Assembly (NCBI RefSeq): GCF_036711975.1
Contig: NC_091972.1
Coordinates: forward strand, 12,777,001-12,841,000
Length of the DNA: 64,000 nt
Direction: 5' to 3'
Origin: Onthophagus taurus
Lineage: Eukaryota > Arthropoda > Insecta > Coleoptera > Scarabaeidae
The translations under genes and the position numbers were made by a program. Shown one piece after another: positions 58,585 through 64,000 of this stretch. The first letter of the stretch is position 1. The number at the start of each line of letters is the position of its first letter. The notes beneath the pieces were generated by a model. It saw only the letters and a program-made list of their open reading frames with translations, did not search any database and was not told the origin of the DNA.

Positions 58585-59773
58585 TTACTTTGGGTCGATA
58601 TTAAAAATTTTATTACAATTGACAATAAGTGTTTCAATCATGAGAATGTCACAGGTGATGTCTGGAATGCAAGAATCAGTCGATTCTGGTGGACCAATTA
58701 AAGTTGGTGCGAACACAGTGGCCAAATTGTGTGGCGTCATTTTATTAACAGAAGAAAATGATGCCACTCTATCAAAAAAACACAAATAGAAATAAAATAC
58801 TAAAATTAAACACTACTTATATACTTACTTTGCCAAGTGCTTTATCATAAACATTAATGTGTCATAATGAGCTTTGGGAAGACCTTTCAATGAGAAGATT
58901 ATAGACGAAATTTGTAAATCTACGTTTTTGTGCTCTAAAAAGTATTAAAAGATTATAAAGGAAATTTGAAATGGATGAAAAATGCTTACGAATTGCATCA
59001 ATAAGTCGTGGATGAACTTGGAATGTAATTAAAGGAATTGGTAGCAGTCTTAAATATAATTTTAAAGCTCCTGTTATCACATTTATATTTGGATATTTTG
59101 AAAGACTCAAATCAGCTTTTTCTCCATCTAAAATCATAAAGATTAAAAAATAAAACTAGTCATTAAAGAAAAGTATTAATTAACCTTTATCAAGGGCCAT
59201 TTTAATGGCATCAATTTCTTCATAAAACCCACTCAAACGATAAATTCCTTCAACTTGAAGACCCCTTTCTTCAACTTCTGCGACACATTTCGTTAAAACA
59301 AAAGGTAATTCGGAACCGTGAGCTGTGAGCAACGTTGTTAGTTCAATTCCAAAAACACCTCTTAAGTATTTTAAATCGGGCACACAATCATTTGGAAATT
59401 TTTCTGAACATCTAGCTATTTTATAATGGTTAGTTATCACATAAAAATAATTTAAATACTGACTTACTATGAGCAATCATTCCGCAATCATCACATTTGA
59501 CACCTTGAGCAGTAAATCCCCACAAGAAATTTCCGCAAAGTTCACACCAATTTAATCCTTTGAAAGTAGTTATTTTAAAAATATGAGATTTTTCGATTTT
59601 TGGTGGTTGTGGGTTGAGTATTTGTTGTGGAAGCGGGATGTCATCTGTACCGGACGTTGTTAAAAACGATGATTTATAATTATTATTCCTAAAAAAAAGA
59701 AAAAAGAGTGTAAATAAACTATGTATTAAAAATTCTATGAAAATTAATAATTATTAATAACTTACATTTTCAT
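58585..59773 (-). CDS. RhoGAP5A: Chimaerin-type Rac GTPase-activating protein (C1 plus RhoGAP), short form
   Basis: Six coding exons on the minus strand: 59773-59766, 59688-59468, 59415-59185, 59127-58990, 58934-58829 and 58768-58585. All are GT/AG with matching phases, 888 nt, 295 residues. After a short N-terminus ([11 protein letters not shown]) comes a full C1 zinc domain (H.FK..TF.....[24 protein letters not shown], then [10 protein letters not shown]). The RhoGAP domain follows, with the arginine finger in GIYRLSGF, then [19 protein letters not shown] and [17 protein letters not shown]. In the family this domain inactivates Rac and C1 binds diacylglycerol at membranes. The N-terminal SH2 domain of long chimaerins is not encoded here, so this is either a short form or the downstream part of a longer transcript with upstream exons beyond 59.8 kb. 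The symbol follows the Drosophila orthologue by family resemblance. Confidence 0.9.
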
Positions 59774-60195
59774 ATCTACTAAACGATTTCAATACAAGTT
59801 AACTTACAAAACATTTTGAATAGTAATGGATTGGCGTAGAGGTGTCGCGTTTAGAAAGCGTGATTATCCGTCGAAAATGAATTCAAAAATACGTGTTAGC
59901 GCGCGTGAAAGTTTTTAAAAGGCGAGATGTAACCCGCTGTTTATGGTCCGTGAATGAATTACTGATGAATCTAATTTTTAGTTTCCTAATTACTGATTTA
60001 TTTATATTTGGGACACGTCACGTGATCCTGCCCACTCAAACTATGGCTCTTCACTCGATCCAGGAATGAAGCCATGTCTCTACACTAATCCTCCCCTCAA
60101 CAATTACACACCCTCACCCTTGGAACAATCTTCCTAAGAAAACTCTATAATGGTTTACACCATTTAATGTAAAATATTCTGCAGACTTAAATAAC
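59774..60195. promoter_or_regulatory. Probable 5' UTR and promoter region of the RhoGAP gene
   Basis: CpG-bearing sequence (GCGTGATTATCCGTCG, GTTAGCGCGCGTGAAAG) lies directly upstream of the minus-strand start at 59773. No TATA box was identified. From about 60,000 on, transposon-like sequence begins. Confidence 0.35.
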
Positions 60196-60520
60196 AGAGA
60201 CTTTAAAAACAAATTAAGAATCTTTGAAATATGGGTCCAGCGCAAGATATATAGACGAATGCAAGATGGTGCTGGAATGTGGAGAATAAGAATGAATCGC
60301 TAATTGATCCAGATTATAGATTATAGTGCGGACATAGTACAACTTGTAAAAACATACCATGGCAGGGAGTCAAAGAAGTAAAGAGAATTGTAGAATGGGA
60401 CAGAGAGTTCCTCTAGCTCTCTGTCCCATTCTGTCAGAGCTAGAGGAAGACCAAAGAAACGATGGAAGGATAATGTAATGGAAGACGATAGGACGCTTAG
60501 TTGATGAGTCAAAGTATTTA
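60196..60520 (+). pseudogene. LINE C-terminal remnant
   Basis: The plus strand reads IYRRMQDGAGMWRIRMNR, then SADIVQLVKTYHG and, after a frame change, RARGRPKKRWKDNVMEDDRT. This is the W..R.N.EL...ADIV...K...GRP+KRW.DDV ending common to several insect LINEs. A 20-bp palindrome (GAGAGTTCCTCTAGCTCTCT type) lies within it at about 60401-60427. Confidence 0.65.
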
Positions 60521-60544
60521 TTAGATAATTAATTAATTTATAAT

Positions 60545-62330
60545 ATGTCATTTAATTATAGGAGACTATAACATATGTCTTAATGAAAACTCCAAAATCA
60601 AAGAAAATTTCTTATCTATTATGTTAGAACATGGACTTAAACCAGTCTTTAGTCAACCATCGGGTGTAAATGGAAGATGTACATATTTTTGTATTTATAA
60701 ATACATTTACAGAGGTTGTCATAAAAAATACAGTAAAGTGGCATCTAGATGACCATCTGGCGCAATTGACAACAATTATTCTTGAATGTAAAACCGAAAA
60801 GAATAAACATATAAAAATAAGACTAATAAATAAAGGAAGAACATTACATAAGTGAATTAAAAAATAGTTATTGGGCAATAATAAAAGATCAAAACACTGA
60901 TGCGCAAACAAGTTATACAAAGTTTCATCGAATAATTACATTGTGTTATCAGTCTGCTTTTCGAGAAATAACAATAAAAAAGAAAACGTGTACTATCAAT
61001 ACTAAAATTCAGATGATCTAAGAAAGATGAAAAACAGTAACGAAAGAAAAGAAATACAAAGAATTGTATCAAATAAAAAACGTGAGTTTAGAAGACTGTT
61101 AGATAATACAACAAAAAGAAGCTTATAAACAATTTATGATGAATTCAGAAAATAAAATAACTGCTGCCTGGAATATAGTGAAGCAAGAAACTGAAAAAAC
61201 AAGGCGCAAGAAAGAAAATAATTCTCTTCTGGGCGCAAATGATCTAAATCAATTTTTTTTAAACTCACTATCACTATTAATATGGAAATAAAAGATCCTA
61301 TTGGGTTTGAGAAAATTGAAGAAGGAATGCAACTAGAAGAAATTGGAGAATAAGTAGAAAATATAATCAAAAATTTGAATAAGACAAATACAAAAGATGT
61401 TTATGGGATGACAACGAAACTAATTCAGAACATAGAACCAACAATAAGGGAAGTATAATGTATATTATTAAACAAATGCTTAAGAGAGGGAACTTTTCCA
61501 AATGAATTAAAGTATGTTGAAGTCATTCCTACTCAAAAACCAGGGGATCGAAATGATAAAAGTAAATATGGATTAATATCAATAGTATCAACACAGACAC
61601 CAACAGAAAAAATCAACAATGACAGCACTTCTTCCTGTAATTCAAAACGTAATAGCTGCTTTTGATATGCAAGATTACACGCAAGTAACCTTCTGTGATC
61701 TTAGCAAGGCTTTTGATTCTGTAGACTATAATATTCTCTTGAAAAAAATAAAAAAAATCGGTATAAAAGAAAACGGGAAAGAACTAATCGGTTCTTATCT
61801 TCATAATAGACAGAAACAGGTTTAGTGGAATCAAACAATATCTAATTGGAGGAAGGTTGAAATTGGAGTACCACAGAGCCCCTTTTTATTCTTATTGTAC
61901 AGCACTGACTTGCCTCAAAATATACAGGCGGACTTTATGTGCCTATATACTGATGACACCTCTTTCATAAATACTTCAAAAGATTTTCAGGACCTAGATC
62001 AAAAGACTAAAAAGATTAGATGCAGCCAATAATTGGTTCAAATCGAATTATTTACACTTAAACAGGAAAAAAACTCCTTTTATACGAGAAAATCACAAGA
62101 GATAAAAATCGAACGACAACATTTCTAGTATAACAGTGTAACATTATATGAAACCCTTCCTTGAGGTGATCACATAAAATTAAAAAAGAAATTAGCGAGT
62201 TCACTGTATTGCCAGAGAGTGGTGTCAAAAATATTGGCAATAAGGATTTTGAAGCAGCTACGATACAGGGAAAGCTGTAGAGGACACTTTAAGAGTATAA
62301 ACATTTTAACAATACCATGTTGTATTCTCG
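60545..62330 (+). pseudogene. Jockey/CR1-like LINE, endonuclease end and reverse transcriptase, degenerate
   Basis: Order on the plus strand, in changing frames: GDYNICLNENSKIKENF and HGLKPVFSQPSGVNGRC (end of an APE-type endonuclease), a Lys-rich linker, DVYGMTTKLIQNI, LREGTFPNELKYVEVIPTQK (RT start), TFCDLSKAFDSVDYNILLKK (first RT Asp block), GSYLHNRQKQV, GVPQSPF-like sequence, then YTDDTSFINTS (the catalytic YxDD-like box). Stops are frequent, so it is dead. Confidence 0.85.
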
Positions 62331-62760
62331 CTTGCCTCCAGCATGTACACTAACAGAAAGAAACATAATTCAAGAATAACATTGTGGCCTAAAAATCAAT
62401 GATTTTTGTTTAATCGATAGGAAATGACCCAAAAAAGACGTTAATACTAAAAAAAAGTGCGGAAAAGTGTAGAACATACCAAAAAATCACTTTAAAGTTT
62501 CGATGTGACGTCACATTTTGTGAGGTTATAAGAAATGTTAACCATGTATTTTCATATTAAATCCTTACCTAATTATTTAATTTGTAACCACGCACAAAAT
62601 AAGTCTAATAAACTTAAAAGTAAAGTTATTTGCACTAAACTTGTTGAGATTACAACTAATATTTTCGGAAGAAATATATGTTGGTATTTGTAAATTTCGA
62701 AAAAGCCATCTAGCGGATTTCTTTCGAACTACTCAAAATTCCAAAACTTATTTTATTAAT
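62331..62760. other. AT-rich spacer between the LINE and the tandem palindrome array
   Basis: Contains the palindromic GATGTGACGTCACATTTT near 62503. Otherwise unremarkable. Confidence 0.4.
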
Positions 62761-64000
62761 CGGGGGTAAATACACAAGAGCTTGACTTTTAATCGGATAA
62801 TTTTATTTTTACACGAAAGTTTTGTTACCATGGAAATAACTCGAAATCAAAAGCATGATAAAATCGCGACAGCTTTAGCTGGAGCGATTTTATCTTTTGA
62901 TTTTGATTGAGAGTTATTTCCAAAGGGTAACAAAACTTGAGTGAATTAAAAATAAAATTATCCTGATTTAAAATCAAGCTCGAGCGTATTTTAGGGAGAT
63001 TAATACACGACAATTGCACAATTTATCGACAATTTTTAATTATTTATTAACTATTTTTGACTTAATTATAGTTGTCAAAAATGTGACAGGTAAACAAAAG
63101 TATATATATGGTAGTCGCGTTTTAATCAGTTATAAAATATCACGTGTGATTTATTCGGGGGTAAATACACAAGAGCTTGACTTTTAATCGGATAATTTTA
63201 TTTTTACACGAAAGTTTTGTTACCATGGAAATAACTCGAAATCAAAAGCATGATAAAATCGCGACAGCTTTAGCTGGAGCGATTTTATCTTTTGATTTTG
63301 ATTGAGAGTTATTTCCAAAGGGTAACAAAACTTGAGTGAATTAAAAATAAAATTATCCTGATTTAAAATAAAGCTCGAGCGTATTTTAGGGAGATTAATA
63401 CACGAGGATTGCACAATTCATCGACAATTTTTAATTATTTATTAAGTATTTTTGACTTAATTATAGTTGTCAAAAATGTGACAGGTAACCAAAGTATATA
63501 TATGGTAGTCGCGTTTTTATCAGTTATAAAATATCACGTGTGATTTATTCAGTTGAAAAACCTAGGTAACTTTTATCCACTTAAAAAATCACGTTATTGG
63601 TCGAAATTTTAAACGATCGTTACTCTGATTGGTTGTATATTATTGGAGTGCATTAATCAGTTGAAAAACCTAGGTAACTTTTATCCACTTAAAAAATCAC
63701 GTTATTGGTCGAAATTTTAAACGATCGTTACTCTGATTGGTTGTATATTATTGGAGTGCATTAATCGGGGGTAAATACACAAGAGCTTGACTTTTAATCG
63801 GATAATTTTATTTTTACACGAAAGTTTTGTTACCATGGAAATAACTCGAAATCAAAAGCATGATAAAATCGCGACAGCTTTAGCTGGAGCGATTTTATCT
63901 TTTGATTTTGATTGAGAGTTATTTCCAAAGGGTAACAAAACTTGAGTGAATTAAAAATAAAATTATCCTGATTTAAAATCAAGCTCGAGCGTATTTTAGG
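62761..64000 (+). repeat. Tandem array of a 395-bp unit containing a ~240-bp palindrome
   Basis: CGGGGGTAAATACACAAGAG starts at 62761, 63156 and 63766. Each unit begins with an inverted repeat of about 240 bp: GATAATTTTATTTTTA and TTTTGTTACC...GGAAATAACT on the left are answered by their complements on the right, around the centre ACAGCTTTAGCTGGAG. A linker follows containing GACAATTTTTAATTATTTATTAA and TATATATATGGTAGTCGCG-type sequence. Between units 2 and 3 a separate 108-bp sequence is directly duplicated (63550 and 63658). The third unit runs off the window. The 64-residue minus ORFs are artefacts of the repeat. Confidence 0.92.

Noticed and set aside
62825..63414. Two nearly identical 64-codon minus-strand ORFs
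   Set aside because: They are produced by the duplicated palindromic repeat and have no independent support.

Overview
This is eukaryotic, AT-rich, intron-containing DNA from an insect, most likely a beetle. The evidence is short introns with GT/AG borders, metazoan guanine deaminase and chimaerin-type RhoGAP genes, TATA boxes and AATAAA signals, and many insect-type transposon remnants (mariner-like, piggyBac, pogo-like, Ty3/gypsy, RTE-, R1/I- and jockey-like LINEs). The beetle assignment is an impression, not a proof.

Layout. 1-26 kb is gene-poor. It holds GC-elevated blocks with no convincing long ORF, a two-orientation ~353/363-bp satellite (5.3-6.4 kb and 15.2-16.8 kb), a degenerate GAACCC-like simple repeat (10.0-10.8 kb), two possible exons of an unidentified minus-strand gene (8.65-8.94 and 13.57-13.74 kb), nested mariner-like and RTE debris (19.6-21.8 kb) and a 536-bp higher-order satellite (21.9-24.7 kb). 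26.5-29.9 kb is a complete six-exon guanine deaminase gene on the minus strand; its large intron carries a LINE with target-site duplication, a palindromic repeat, a pogo-like end and a foldback MITE. 32.28-34.68 kb is a mariner-like element with TA duplications, very long inverted repeats and a broken transposase.

35.3-57.5 kb is the most interesting part: a tandem family of secreted proteins on the plus strand. Two ordinary members (35.4-36.4 and 37.0-37.8 kb) are followed, after a transposon graveyard (38.3-42.5 kb), by a third set of 5' exons (43.16-43.46 kb: signal peptide plus a 99-nt spacer exon). Downstream lie at least nine candidate 3' terminal exons. All have phase-1 acceptors, each ends in its own stop and nearly all have an AATAAA close behind. 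No further signal-peptide exon was seen between them, and several gaps are too short for one. I infer one locus that joins a constant secretory leader to alternative terminal exons. Most of these carry a short two-cysteine module (Y-x-C ... W-x-C) followed by different low-complexity tails: Ser/Asn/Gly-rich, Gln/Asn-rich, a curli-like QQAxxGxGNxQxQ repeat, or Gly-rich. A secreted fibre, coat or glue is a reasonable guess, but nothing in the sequence proves the function.

58.6-59.8 kb is a complete six-exon short chimaerin-type RhoGAP gene on the minus strand, converging on the secreted-protein locus. From 60 kb to the end are LINE remnants and a palindromic 395-bp tandem repeat that runs off the window.
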